Shown piece by piece: positions 26,352 through 40,638 of a stretch of 64,000 nt of DNA (its first letter is position 1; the number at the start of each line of letters is the position of its first letter). The stretch is from Mesaphorura yosii (taxonomy: Eukaryota; Arthropoda; Collembola; Poduromorpha; Tullbergiidae). The position numbers and the translations under genes are program-made. The notes under the pieces are model-generated. The model saw only the letters and a program-made list of their open reading frames with translations, was not told where the DNA came from and made no database searches. Location of the stretch: assembly GCA_009869945.1 (NCBI GenBank), contig WIXG01000239.1:59658-123657 (forward strand). The letters are read 5' to 3'.

Positions 26352-29300
26352 ATGGCGGATCCAGGCAATCCAGGGAACCAGGCTTTTGCTGATGCACTGG
26401 CAAGGGCTAGAATGGTAAGTCAAATTAAGAATTAAGTTTTGTCCTATTTCTTGTATGCCACGCTGTTCCTGCTGACTATTCGAATCTAACTGATACTTGC
26501 TGAATAAATGAATAACAGATAGCTGCAAAGCTTGGTGGAAATGCACCGATTGTTGGAAGTGCAATAGCTCCACCTCAACAAGCAACCCAAGGGTTTGGGG
26601 GTGGGATAAAAAGAAGTGCTGAAGATGATTATGGTAAGTTTATCTTTTGTTCATTATGACACAAATCGGGTTAAGGAAATTGAAGTTATTTGACAATTTT
26701 GTCTTCCCAACTAATTGTCACCAACAATTTCCTAAATTAATTGACGGAGGATTCGCTAACACCATTGTCTAAATCCATAAGTGGGGTTTGATAGTAGACC
26801 TCCTTACAGCAATCAAAGTTTCATTATTCCAACCGCACCATTGAAGCCCTTCTTCAAACCTACGTTACCTTACAGAGCCCGACGCAAAGAGATTGGATCC
26901 CTTTGGAGCACAGCTGGCAGCAATGAAAGGCGGCGGGGGAATCATGAGGGGTGGTTTCGGGATCGGATCTAAACCATGCGGTGAAGAAATACGGATTCCA
27001 GACAACTTGGTTGGGCTAGGTAAGCCGCCCCACAAGGAAGCCCATTTAGATATCGATGCTAATCAATGTAACCAAACCTATTTCAGTTATTGGAAGAGGA
27101 GGGGAACAAATTTCCAAAATTCAGACTGACTCTGGGTGTAAAGTTCAAGTTTCCCCTGAACCAAACCCAGGGAAGGATCGTGTATGCTTTCTTCAAGGAA
27201 ATCCAGACGCTATTGAGTAAGTTTGCTGGTCAAGCGCATTTCTCAGTAACTTCTAATCGAAATTGGGCATAAAGCCAAGAAGTTAGTTGCGCCTTTACTT
27301 TATCTTCTAAGATTATATGCCCGAAACTAACATGATTGGAACTTTATCGAACGGTTAAACTAATGTTTTTGTTTAACCAGCTTTAAGGTTTATCAAACAA
27401 TTTATTTTTATATAGACATTCTAGAACATCGTCGTTGCAGAGTTCCAGACACGTACTGTTAATGTATAACACTGGTCTAAGATTAGTAATTTTTTACAGA
27501 CGCGCTAAGGATATGATAATGGACATCATAACAACTAAGGGTCACGGATCTGGAGGCGGAAACATGAACAAAGGCATGGGTGGACAAGGAGGTGGCGGTG
27601 GAACAACGGTAAGCGATACTGAGTGAGAAGATAGCTGTTCGAAGCAAAGAGATCCATCTCATCCAGTGCTTTCTATTGACTCCTTTCCACATACGCAGGT
27701 CGAGTTGATGATTCCAGGAGCCAAAGTGGGTTTGATAATAGGAAAAGGAGGAGAAACGATCAGACAACTTCAAGATAAGTCTGGAACGAAAATGTACATT
27801 CTACAAGAGAACATGTTCGAAGAGTGTGACAAGCCACTCAGAATTGTTGGAGAGCCCGACTTGGTTGAGGTATGCGCTTCATTAAATTTAGTTAGCTAGT
27901 CCTTGAAGTAGATTGTACATGTGTTTAAACTTCGAAATTTCTCCCAATCTACAAATTAGCATGCAAGACAGTTGGTGTTGGAACTTGTTTCTGATAATCC
28001 GAAGGCAGACTTCATGTCAAGACCAAATAGTGAGTACGGAAGCGGCGGTGGCGGAAGTGAAATGCGCGGGCGATCCCATGGCGGTGGTCCAGGCACGGAA
28101 GTTATGAGATTCCCAGTTCCAAAAGTCAGTGTTGGACTCATCATTGGCAAAGGTGGCGATATGATAAAGAGAATTCAAATGGAGACGGGAGCCAAAGTGC
28201 AATTTGATCCCATTAACTCAAACATGGGTGACATGGATGAGCAAATGGCTATAATTACTGGAAAGCCTGACCAAATTCGTCAAGCGCAGATCAGAATTGA
28301 AGAATTGGTAGAGACGGCTCTTGTAAGCTTTTAAAAAGTTCAGAACATACATAGGCTGGAGGTATTGATTTCCTGCTTTTTCATTTTTTTTTGTAGAACG
28401 GCAAACCTGAAGGTGGTCCTCCGAGTCGCGGAGGTGGTAAACAATTCAATAATTGGGAAGATGGCGGCAACCGAAGGGACTCACGTGGACGAAACTACGG
28501 AGACGAGGAAGAACGCTTTCCAGTGCCTGGTAATCGGGTTGGAATGGTCATCGGGAAAGGTGGAGAAACAATCCGATCGATAAATCAACAGTCTGGAGCG
28601 CATTGTGAGATTGATCGCAGTGGTCCACAAGATGGCCCCGAAAAAGTCTTCGTTATTCGCGGGTCGAGACAACAAATTGAACATGCAAAGGAATTAATTA
28701 TGGAGAAAGTAAATACGCTTCCTCCACGGGTAAGTGCTAAAAAGAACGTTTGTAAAGGTCGCAAGGCTGGTAAAAGTAGCAAAGGAGCAGAAAACATGTA
28801 AAGTTTACAAAAAAGGACTGCTTGTAAATTTCGTCGGGTAGTGAAGTCGTGGTGAGGTGAATAATAGAAGCTATATTTTTTTTCAAAGTTTCAGTTTTAG
28901 TCACTCTCACTTGCGAGAATTTTTTCGTCAGCAATGAGGGTTCCTTCAGTAAAAAAAATTTAGTCACAACATGTCCGCGAAGACTATTACACTTTATCGG
29001 CCGGGCTCAGGTGTCTTCTGGACAGCATTTCCCAGAAAAATAAATTTTCGAAATATGGGACGAATTGTTTTCATAACAGATAAACATGGCTTGTTCATAA
29101 TTATCTTAGTCAAAGGGCAAGTGCATAATACACAATGCGAAGGATATATCACATAATCATAATAGTATTGTTCACTAGGCTAAAGGAAAAATGAAAACGT
29201 CAAGCCTTAAGGATGAGTTTATTTTTGTTGGTTTCTCAGTGAAATTGTAAATAGTATCGTACGGGCGAAACTATCGCCAAGTTCTAGGGCCATCTCTATT

Positions 29301-30278
29301 CGTTCGCAGTGTTTCGTAGTTCGTAGTAACTTTTGAGCTTTCTCGTTCTTACCGGCAAGCCTTTATAATTGCCTATTTTCTTCTCGGCCTTACAGCTGTA
29401 TCGTGAATGAATGAACCATGAGTGCTTGCAAAAATGATGTGTTAAAGACCTTGCTTGTATACTTAGCGAAATGAATCCTGATCTGACTCTAGGGAAGCCG
29501 TGGCGGTGACTATAATCAAGGAAGTGGTGGACAAAATTGGGGCAAAGGGAATGACAACCCGCAGTGGGGATCTGATGGAGGTTCCAGCGCTGATACGACT
29601 GCACAATGGGCTGCATATTATGCACAATATTACGGACAAGCCCAGTCTCAAGGTAAGTATATTCGTTAGCAGACTTCCATGCACACAGATGCAGAATACG
29701 AAATTGAGAAAACTCAAATTGATCACAGGAGGGCCAGCTCAACCAGACTACACACAACAATGGATAGAATATTTAAGAGCTCAGGGACAGAATGAACAGG
29801 CGAACTTGTTAGAGCAGCAAGCAAAGGCGGCGGCGGGTCCAGCAACTGCAGCCTCCACTAGCGTCCCAGCTGCACCCGGGACGACAAATGGAAATGGACA
29901 AGCGGCAGCTACAGGAGCGCAGGGAGTAGACTATAGTCAACAATGGGCTGAGCACTATCGAGCGATAGGAAAAATTGCTGAAGCAGAAGCAATTGAAAAC
30001 TACATTAAAGCGAACAAGGTAAAATTTACAATAACACAATACAGTATCTTGTATTTCGACATAAGTGTGTAATCACCTTGTTTACTTTTGAACACCGGCA
30101 GCAACAAGCAGGAGGAGCTCCAGTGCCCAGTGGACCAGGGCCGCAGCCAGGACCACCAGGAGCAGGAAACGGGACTTTTGCCAATTACTACGCAGGCGGC
30201 ACAGGTGGCTACGGAGCAGGACCAGGTTACGGAAATGCCACGTCCACAGCGCCTCCAGGAACTGAGGCCGAAAAATGA
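26352..30278 (+). CDS. Psi: Far-upstream-element-binding / KSRP / Psi-like protein with four KH domains
   Basis: Nuclear RNA/ssDNA-binding protein acting in splicing control, mRNA decay or MYC-type transcription. Eleven exons join in phase: 26352-26414, 26519-26633, 26876-27019, 27087-27216, 27500-27608, 27699-27869, 27960-28322, 28397-28729, 29493-29652, 29729-30018 and 30102-30278, giving 684 residues. Four KH domains are marked by their GxxG loops: VIGRGGEQISKIQ, LIIGKGGETIRQLQ, LIIGKGGDMIKRIQ and VIGKGGETIRSIN. Gly-rich linkers separate them. The C-terminus has tyrosine-rich FUBP repeats (AQWAAYYAQYYGQ, DYTQQWIEYLRAQG, DYSQQWAEHYRAIG) and then a Gly/Pro/Ala tail. Retention of the 763-bp intron after exon 8 would end the protein just after KH4 with a Lys-rich tail, a possible short isoform. 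KH1 has an Arg in its loop where the others have Lys. Confidence 0.95.
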
Positions 30279-33145
30279 ATCGAGACTGATGATGTGACGT
30301 GGCTTTATGGCAAATTCGTCGTTTGTTAGGTAAGTCACTCCTGTCATTATGGACAACTTTCTGGGAACGTATCTGTGATGTGCTAGGACTGATTTTTAAA
30401 TGAAACATGATGCCCTTAAATATCTGTGATATCAACTGTGATTCTTTCGCGAGGATTATTTGTTTTTGATACTGCTGGAATTTGTTGAAATTGTTAATAA
30501 TGCATTATTTATGTCGTACACATCTTATGACCATGATAGAATATTGTTTTGAATCATGAAGGGTTTGTAGGAACCTAAGCGGGACGGGTTGTGCCACACC
30601 ACAAGTCACAGGTGAACATCTTGCGCTGAGTGATGTTTCAATACTTAAAGACAATTGACCTGTTGATCATGAATCATGTTGTTTTTGTGCTGGTTGATAA
30701 TGTTTTCTGGGAGAGATATGCCATACAAATTTTTGAGCAGGTTTTAATGAGTTCTCTTTGGAGCTGGCTCCATTCATCATGCCGTGCAGGGCACCAGTAT
30801 TCAGGGTAAATGCATCATCATGTGAAATGAAACTGAATTTACTTGACCTATTGATTCAAAATGAGCACAGTGAAAATGTTTATCTTTTAAATGTGGGCAT
30901 TATTGAGAAATTGCGATTTTGCATACATTTGATATATAGGAAATGTGGTAACTTAATGGGCGATCATCAACACCTTCGGTCCCAAAGGTGACTCCATTAT
31001 TCCCTCCTAACTGGAAATGTTTTTGTGTTTGTATATTTTACAGGATATCCTCATTAAGTCATCTTTATGTCAATATTGTCGGTTCCACGTATTTATGCTG
31101 AATTTGAGATAATGCTAATTGTAGAATGCTGATTGTTTTCCAGAATTTGAAGGTCGGAATGCGCGTTTACTATTATCATGTATTGTTGTTCATTCCCCTT
31201 TATAAGTGTACGATTGTTTCCGAGTTGTGGTTTGTGGTGTTTTTTGTTTTTGGATCTGAGCAATAGAAAAGCAGGAAGTGAAGAGCGCTGGATGGACAAG
31301 AAGACGACGTGTGTAAGTCCAATAATAAATATTTATGGCTGATGTAATTCGTTGATCATTTTATGGTAATGTCATGTTCATGTTGATGAAAAATATGTAG
31401 CAGTATTTATACTAGAGATTGATTGCGCGATTAATCACCGGTAGGAAAGAGCATTTTATATTAGTAACCTTTCTTCTATTGATCAACTCAAGTTTTGTGC
31501 AGCACAGGTTAACCGAACTTTGAATAAATTACCATTGCTTTCTAGTGAGTTTCCTTTGATCGTATAGTGTACAGTTATTTCGTACATCACCTCCACGAAA
31601 ATAAAAAAACAACTCGCTTTCATTGTCTTCTTTTCTTTTCTTAGCTTTCATGTCGTAATAATGAGAAAGTTACACGCGAATCCAAATCACGACCCCGTGT
31701 ACACAAGTGCATGACGTCAAAAGAGCAAAAGACTATTGAACGAGTTTCATTATGCCAGTTTTATTCTTGCCTATGCTAAAAGGATGCTACTCATGATTAA
31801 TTTGTTACTGTCAGAATCGCATAACATAATTAAACCATACCGAACCACAATTTAAAATTAAAGATGACAAAGAAACTTTCTTCCGTCTTCCGTGGTGGGA
31901 CAAACGCATTCTCAGTAACTGGTCACAGTAAAGTAAATTAGTATCAAGTGCTTAGCAGAACAAAAATTTAGACATGCTCGAAACGAATGGCATTTGCATT
32001 AAAAGCGGGATTGGGAGTCAATTAGTACGGTGTTAACGTAACATTTACATGAGCTAAACCTGTAACAATAACATCCTCCTTGTGATTCTTCTCAGTATAG
32101 TAAGATGGATAAAGCACAGCTAAATCATCCTAACGTCTACAAAAATCAATTCTAAACTTAACCATCGCGAAGTAGTTTGACTTTTATCGTATTGCATATC
32201 CACATTGTAATAATAACCGCTTCCATCAGCAAAGAACAAAGAACTCCACGACACGACCACGATTTTGTATGACTAACTACAAACACACGATAATGAATAG
32301 GATTAGTATTTTTAGTAAAATTGTCTAAATATATTAATCGTTACGGTTCCGACCAGCAGAATGTAACCCTAACTAATTTTATACGTCTTACGATAATCTT
32401 AAACGATTCATGAAAGTCACGCGCAAGCTTACGCTTAACATAATAACTTGAAAGTGTCTAATCTACAGACAAGTCTACATGAATGGTGGACCAGTTACAG
32501 CACAGTTAATGCCTACAATTTGGTGATTATGTGTTGCAGAATTGCGCCTGATATTCATACACGTCGGTTTAATTGTTGCTTTTACTCCTGCCCCTTTTGT
32601 TACGTTCTCAACGAATGTTAAATAGCAAAGTTAGTGTGAGGTAATCTTGAACTGCATTAGTAAAGCAACGCTGACTAAATAACCTTCATTAAAGTGTTCT
32701 CAATTTCTCAATTAGCATAACACTTAAAGGCGGTAATTTCTCTTGCTATCTATCTAGCGCCACCAAGTACGTTAGGATTAGGAGTTAGATTAGGTTTGCA
32801 TTAACAAACGAGTAACAGCACAACGTATGCTTGTATTGTATTGTAAATCGTACATATTCACTCTATTTGTAGTTGTAAGTTTAAAGCTATCAACTCGGTT
32901 ACATTGTAAAAACGATGGACCTGAGATGTCTGTACCTGAGAGTTCACACTGCCAAGATGTCTCGTTATCCGAATCCCGCAAAACTGGCTTCATTATTAAT
33001 TCATCCTTATGATTAATGTTTGAATTGTAAATGCATGATCTCCATTTCGGCGTGTTGAATAGAAGAACGGACAGAGTGTTGATTTTGAATCATGAAACGT
33101 GTTTCCGTGTGTAAGCTTCTTAGTTGAAATCGATATTAATCTTGT
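30279..33145. other. 3' UTR of the KH gene and intergenic DNA
   Basis: The first 1-1.3 kb is AT-rich and probably 3' UTR; AATAAA occurs near 31325 and 31524. A strong donor, G|GTAAGT, stands 52 bases after the stop (30330). No gene is recognised from here to the PKA gene end; the rest is AT-rich. Confidence 0.5.
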
Positions 33146-36100
33146 TCAGACGCTCAGTGAAACGTACGAATGATAGCGTTGAATATTTCGCTTCAAAATG
33201 TCAGCACATGGACCCAGAACTCTGCAGGGTAGAAAGTTAACTTGTTATTGGCAGGTCACCACAATTTTTCCAAAAAATAAAAGTGGACATCTGAACTTAC
33301 CTCTCAAATCTAGCACGATCCAATTTGACGCACTTGAGTGGAGACTGCGCGGTGACAGTTGCCGCGCGGGGCCGGTCTAGCAGAAGTGCAATCTCACCGA
33401 AGTAATCTGATTTCCCCAGCTCACCGACTTTCACCTCATTCCCGTCAATGGTCTGAGTGACAACAGCTGTGCCCTCGACAATAATGTAAAATTCGTCACC
33501 ACGTTCACCCTGTTTGACAATGGCCTCGCCAGACTCGAAGCTTATGGGCTCCAACGCGTCGGCAATTGTAAGACGCTCCCATTCGTCCAAGTTCTCTGTA
33601 CACAGATAGAAGAAGGATATCGATAAAGCCATGCTTATTGCTAAAAGAGGTGGCCTCGTTTTGTTCTACCCGACATGTCCAGTATGACATTGATAAGAGT
33701 TTACCACTTTCTTACAGTTTAATTTGGCTAATGGATTGCCGAGTGCAAAAAGTCCGTCATGTGTTTACACAACATTTAATTAAGGGCCGAAATAGTTGAT
33801 AGCTTACCTAAGATGGATACTTTTGCCAGGAGTTCTTCGTACATCTTTCGCTTTCGGATTGTGCTTCCCATGAGAATACGACGATAGCTGTCCCGATCAA
33901 TAACCCATAGTTTAACGTCTGTCTTTGCTTTCACTGTAACAGAATAACAAATCACAACCGTTTAATTGGGAAATGCCATGAATGAGCGCAGACAGGGCTC
34001 CAGACGTTCTCACAATGAATGAATTAGAATTTATTAAAAGTATCAAGTACTTACCACTGGCTTGACGCGGCGTTCCATAAATTAGTGCTGCAATAACGAA
34101 AATGGGTTAAACGAATGAATGACTTTGACTTTTTGACAATGACCAGATGCTTTCCCCTAGACTACTAATTCGATTAATCTTCAGTGCAAAGTTGAACTCA
34201 CCCAATTCACCGAAAGATCCACCTTCACCGATACTCGTGAGAAACTTTCCCTCCTTCGAAACGTCGACTTCTCCTGCGTCAATGACGTAAAAGTAGTTTC
34301 CCTCATCTCCCTCTTTGATGATTGTTTCCGACGCGAGATAACTTTCTTGAAACATGGCATCAAAAACTTCGCTGCGCTCCGTCTCATCCAAATGCGAGAA
34401 CAGTACATTTTTCACAATTGCTTTTGTTAGCGCTGCCATTGTTTTGTAATCCTTTGGGACAACCTGGGAGGAAAGAATGAGAATGACGAATATGTACACA
34501 AGGCCAATTAAAAGAAATATTATGCCTCCTGAGGCCGGGTCTCTGCTTACGCACAGACAGTTTTAATCCGAAAACAACACGTGCATCGCATTAAGCTGTG
34601 AAAGCGATACCCTGCCCTGTCTCGTTAGAACAATAAAACTTTTGAACAATGCGCAGGGAAGAAGCTGGTTGCTCCGTCTACGCCTGGTTAGCCTGAACTT
34701 GGGCATAATTGAACGTTTTCCCGGCGGACTCAGATTAATGATAGCTTTCTCCGTAAAACAGCTACACAAACAGTACGGCTGGCATACCTTCTTCACGTAA
34801 CTTGTTGCATCTTCTTCGGTGACTGGCTCGGCGCTGACGCCTCCTCGTCGGGTCGGTTTCCCACGTGGAAGTGGCGACAAGTCCTCGGTGTCTTCTGGTG
34901 ACAATTCTGGCATGATAGGCCGTGCCGCGGTTGTTTCCTGTACATCAAAGGAAGAATGTGAATATAAAAATCAATATAATGGATTCTCATTACTCCGTTG
35001 TTTCGCAGTAGTCATGCCATGCCTCGTCTCAGCATGGCTTCATAAATAGATTCGACTCGGTATCACATTGCAAACCCAACGGAATTGCGCGCACGCTTCA
35101 TTTGCTATCGAAATTACATGTACCGAATTACGTCAAAGACAACAACCTTATTAACGGCTTGATTTAATTTTCTCATGTTGCTGGTGTGAAATAATGCGAT
35201 TCTGTCGTGGCGTGGTGTGGAAGCGAGAAACGTGCTGGGACAATGTAATAACAGCAGGAGACGAAAATGAAGTGATGAAATTTCGGCTTGGCCAAGGCGG
35301 CAGCGAAAAGACTGAAGGTTTCGGAAGTTGCTAGCTTTGTATATAGTTGAAATTGATGACAGAGACAGAAGAGACTCGTCACGTCGGTTTACACAACAAA
35401 AAACAGAACAGCGTAGGCACTGGCGAGCTGACGACGTGATGCGATGGGGGTTTCAAACGCTGTACGCACAAATTCCAGATTCAGGACATGAATTCCATGA
35501 AAGAAATGAAATGTGAATACGTGGAACGTGGAAGACAGAATTCCGAATTCACATATTAGATTCTGCACAATTCGCGTGACCGTAAAACCCACAGCAGGCC
35601 GAAAGCGTCGTGGAGCAAGTCTATCAATATTAAAGGTGCAGAGATGAAGAGTGTAGTCGTCGCGAGAACCCGACCAGAATTTAAAGTGCGGGATTTGTGA
35701 TTAATTTTGGCTGACTAGAGTAGAGCTACTTCGTTGTATCAAATAAGTCTTGTAATAATCACGTTCTGCTCTGCGGTAATACGAGGAATGAGCAACTGCT
35801 CTCGAATTAACTCTGTCGTGTCACCATCACCGAGCGTGGGAATGTGAAACACACGAATTCCAGCAGTATCCAGTTCTCTTGCTCAAGATTATTATGAGTA
35901 TGAGTGATCTACAATGTGGAACGAGCCCGGAGCCCCAAACCAACTCAAACCACTACCACACCACCACGTTGAGGTCTAACACCAGTTTGGAACGGCACGG
36001 AAGGACGCGTAGGCCAGCGTTATGCAATCTTTGTTTACACTGCTCAGAATTAGAGCCAAAGAACAAAACTTCACTTTTAATCAAAACTTTTGTGTGCTGG

Positions 36101-39100
36101 GCATTAAAGGAATTCCTTGTTTCGGCTCATTAATGCATACACGAAGGATTAAAGTCCTGAGTGCACTGGTCAAACTTTTTATAATAAGCACAAGCTCAAA
36201 CAGAAAACAGGATAGAGCAGAGAAGAAACCACAAAAAGAACACGGGATAGAAATGTGGTTGGTTGTGCGCGCTGTGCGCTTGCTGTTTACTGGAGATCAC
36301 AGTCGCAAGTGGGACAAAGTTGGAAGCCCGAAGTCTGACGACTGGACTGGAACGCGAAATGGCGAAATGAAACTAAACTGGAAAAGGAAAACGCACACGG
36401 AGCGGAGTTCGTTGTTCCAGAACCAGAATAAAAGTTTTATCGACTTTGCCCTTCTAGCATTGGCACTTGAGTATTGGGTTTGGATTGTCCAAAATCGTGC
36501 TGTGCTCTCAGTACTTCGTTCCAGCAAGCACTGAGAGCTGAACTGGAGCAGGACAGACCCTTTAAAGTTTTTTTCAGCTCCGAGCATAAAAGCTTCTTCC
36601 CGTGCGTTTCGCTGCTACTTTCACTGTCCCAGTTAAAGCATAAACAACGAGCTTTCTATTCAATGCTATCGTCACTGTGTTCTGTGCTGGGACCACGGGA
36701 CCAGTCAGTTTCAGGTTCCTCTTCTCTGGAGTATGAGATAATGGGTTCCTTTGCTGTCGTCTTACTTTCACCATGCACTCATGCACAAAAGACGAAGGCT
36801 TGACTCACAGCACAGGTTTTCAGTTTCTATTATAGCACAAAGTGAGTCCCGACTCGAGACTGCGTGTGTACTCAGCGCACTTTACTTTCCTGTCCTGATC
36901 AAGACAGCGCGGCTATCCATCTACGTAAGATCCTGCCCCACTGGATGAATGCGCGGTCGCTGGAATGGAATTTTACACTGACACTGCTTGCTTGAGTATG
37001 AGACTATAACGCAGCCTATTCAAGTAATGTTATGCTAACTTCTTTATGTGTACTTGCCCTAATTCAATTTGATGCACCAACTGAGCTGAAAGAGGCTATT
37101 AAAACCAGACCAGCCAACTACCAAACTACAAACTCGGATTGCACTACACTAGAATACGAACAACACTGATAATACCTCCACGCACGGCACAAACACATTC
37201 CCACTCTGACGCTAATGGCTTCCAATTCGACGTTAACTTGCTGAACAATGAAAAGTCCTGATCATTCCTGGTCTCATTAACTTTTATTTATTTTTACTTT
37301 GCTCTGCTTGGTCTTGGGTTTGTCTACCGTAATTTTATGCGCTGCTTAATGCTAATGTGTTTACTCGTTCTCCCTTTCTGAGTACTCGTTTTGTTTATAG
37401 ACTACTCGTTTGATGCGTTCGGCCATCTAAAAGCGACAGCACAGCAAGGCACTGGCGCGAAATCATGCTAGAATTGAAGCACTAAAAGGAGATCATAAGT
37501 ACAACATTAAATGGTGGAAACCATTAGCAATATTGGCCTTGTTTACAGTGAAAATTACACAATCGTTAAATTGAGCCGGAAAAGTTCTTTCTGCTCCAAA
37601 TTGGAATCACTTTCACGTTGGAATTTGAATTACGATAAAATTATAGGCTCCGAGATTCGCTCATTCCCTTCTAACGAAGTTTCAGCTCGGCTTACAGCAT
37701 GACCGTGACGGTGCGTTACCAATAAAACTGGCTCACATCTGTAAAATTATGTAGTCTGTTTAAATTAGTCCAAATTACGACCCATTACGCGCTGGTATCT
37801 TTTCATCTCGCCGATTCGTAATTCATATTCCAAGGCCTGTGGACTGTTGCTTGTCTATTGCCTAAGTTGGTTGCAAATCATTCCAGCAGATCTGGTCTCT
37901 AATACAGGTGAAGTCAGGTGGAATGAAATATTATGGCGTAGGTGTCTGTTGGCGGTTTTGGTTTTGGTTTACAGAGTTGTATGGTTTGAATTCTCCCAGC
38001 ACACAAAGAGGCGTCAGTTTCCTTTGCACTTTTACATTTAACATTACTCATGCCTTCATATTCGAGGCTCAAATTGTTAAATATTTAAACTCCAGGCCGT
38101 GATCTTCCTTTCAAAGCCGCCTTGATGGTGATTACTTGTTTCGCTATGTGGTAGTGACTTTTCCTGTTTGGTTGAAAGAGATCGGTCGCCTAGTCGTCTT
38201 ATCCGTACCAGGAAAAAAATTAGGGGAAAGAAGAGTGAATGAAAGATTTTAAAAAATCAAATTGAATGTTTATAGTCCGATTCGCTCACAGGCCATACAG
38301 ACTGTCCTAGCCATCTGAGAGATATTGTGGTGCCCTTTCGCCTACAAGGTCGTGGGTCCTTGACCCAATAACGACTCTCCCTGATTATCATCTGTCACAT
38401 TAATCAGAAATGAGAAAGACCTCTCAGACACCACATCTCCACATAACTAATAGATACACTCAGTTTGCTTTGCGGAAAGGATAGGAAACAGAATTTCGTG
38501 GCAGATAGGAAGAGTACTGGTATTCCAGTACGCTGAGCACTAGGAAAGGGGCAGCTTGTGAAAAAGATAGCTGCTTTTATCGCACATTGATTGATTTGCC
38601 TAATTCTAGCTGTTCAGTGTGAGCCCTTCTAATCACGAAGACACGAAAAGCACTGCACAGAAAGAAGGAAAGCCCTTGTGACATTAGCATATCACTCCAA
38701 TCACGAAGATACAAAGTGTACTAGCTCACCTAAGAAAAAATCTCGACAATCTCATACTATTGTAGTGCCAGTGCAGTAGTACCGCACTCTGTGCTCGGCT
38801 TTTTGCTTAAGTTTTGGTTGCCAACCCATAAGTTACTTAGTCGGCCCCAGCTTAACTCTCAAGACAGATAGAGAGAACTGTAACGAGTGGCCAGAGTTGC
38901 ACTATAATGAAAAATTTAAGTTTAACTTTAGCAGATTCCGCATATAAACGAGGAAACTTGTGGCAAGGCCATTCCTCTTCATTATCACCCATTTCGCACG
39001 GACCCAGCGAAAAGAGCGGACGAGACGTACAGAGACATTGTCCAATACTGACGCACTGAGAAGTCGGCTCATAAATTTCCCTTTCTATTAAAATCGCTAT

Positions 39101-40638
39101 GCTGTAAATCAAAACTCTAAAGAGAGTGTGCACCAGTAACGAGAAAGGTATTCGTCGAATAAATGCAGAAGACAGTGTAAAAGTAAAATCTAGTTCCAAT
39201 CCATTTCAATTTGTGTTCATTTGAAACTCGAAACTCGATTATGCAATATTCAGATTTCTGGTTCCCATTCCGAGAGCCAAAGTCCGCAGACAACAGTCTA
39301 CCATTATATCAGAATAAATCGAGAGATGAGATGAATTAAAGCGTTAATGGAAATGCGAAATTTCCAACCGATTGACTGTCCGCCGTAATGCCGTAAAATG
39401 ATGAGTCTTATTCATATTCAAATTGAAACCAACTCAGGATGGCTGCACCGCTTACTGTTCACGCGGAATGGAAATTCAACGTCAATTCCCGACTCCAAAT
39501 AGCATATTAATTCGAGCAGCAGGGGCTCCACGACACGTTAATAAAATACTTTAAAATGCACCGTTCAAACATGAGAACGAACAAATACATCAGACGAGTG
39601 TTATAGGTGGTAGCGGCTACAATCTCGATAGCCTCACTAGCGCATCAGGTTGGAGTTGAAATTGGGTTCAGCCAGTGAATCAAAGTAAAGTAAAAATTCA
39701 AAGAGAAATGCGATTTATGGACTGATTGCTCTGTCATTTCGTAGGCATGCGGTCCATGATTTAGATTTTGTCACCTGTCAATTACAATTAATTTTCCTAT
39801 TATTCAATGCTCAATTAAATTCAAATGAAAGTGAGAGCATGACTCGCAACGGCCTTTCCAATTTAACATGGTAAATATGAGATTGTTTAAAGGAGCCGCG
39901 ACTGCCGTCTTAAATGCCAAATTCCATGAATTGAAGTTGAAAGGCCGCATTTAAGAAGATTCCTCTCGGCAATTTATCACGGCTACGCTTTGATCTTTGA
40001 CTCTATGTTTTTTCCGAAAGGACGCAGACGTGAATAACCGGCTAGTTAAGAAGAATCAATTTAATGTACGATGGCGTCAATCGCCTGAACGATAGTCCAG
40101 GACTAACATTTCACGACTCTTTTCAGTAGTTTTCCGACTCAGAGGTTTGCGTGCACGTTACTTAGCGCAGGTCATAATATGTAAATCAAAGCAATTAGGT
40201 AAACAGCACGAGAAATCAATTGAAGACCATTAAGGGAACATAAATTATCATATTTTCCTGGCTACCACGTCAACCGAGACGTAAATTTATTGAAAACGTG
40301 TTCAAAACTTAACAACGATCTGTTTGGCCCGTGTTTATGACGTGATTCGTAGTTTACGAATGCAGAACATTGATCGTAAATAATAATTGCGCATGTTTTG
40401 AATCCACTAATCACTAATTTGACTCGAGCCAAGCCTGCAATCAAGGACGAAGTGCACGTCATGAGGATAACTTACTCACCTTTTCAAGTTTTTGAAAATA
40501 TTCCTTGAGAAATGTGATTGGATTCTCTGGTCGCTGGACACATAATTGAACGATGCAATCTTTGAGTAAAGATTGGATGTTGTGACGCTGCACGTACGAT
40601 TCACAATCGCGCAAAGACGCTTCTTCGATACTGCTCAT
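33146..40638 (-). CDS. Pka-R1: cAMP-dependent protein kinase type I regulatory subunit
   Basis: Inhibits the PKA catalytic subunit until cAMP binds. Seven coding exons: 40480-40638, 34788-34937, 34202-34463, 34055-34087, 33808-33933, 33301-33595 and 33146-33221, giving 366 residues, close to the usual 380. Exon 1 is the dimerisation/docking domain ([13 protein letters not shown]). Exon 2 has the pseudosubstrate inhibitor RRGGVS, which places it in type I because the P-site is Gly/Val rather than phosphorylatable Ser. cAMP pocket A has [20 protein letters not shown]; pocket B has [18 protein letters not shown]. Both keep the essential Glu and Arg. The end [20 protein letters not shown] matches the family. 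The ATG at 40636-40638 is in the context AACAGCCATGA. Intron 1 is 5.5 kb and could hold alternative first exons, as known in Drosophila Pka-R1. Confidence 0.97.
34938..40479 (-). other. Intron 1 of the PKA regulatory subunit gene
   Basis: 5.5 kb without a recognisable exon on either strand. The longer open frames (36022-36534 plus, 38852-39199 minus) show no family pattern; the second has no ATG at its listed start. Near-identical short direct repeats (AATCACGAAGA) occur around 38632 and 38699. Alternative promoters for shorter PKA isoforms could lie here. Confidence 0.5.

Noticed and set aside
36022-36534. 170-codon plus frame in the PKA intron
   Set aside because: No recognisable motif; composition like intron DNA; antisense to the host gene.
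38852-39199. 115-codon minus frame in the PKA intron
   Set aside because: Opens at TTG rather than ATG; hydrophobic stretch only, no splice link to the PKA exons.
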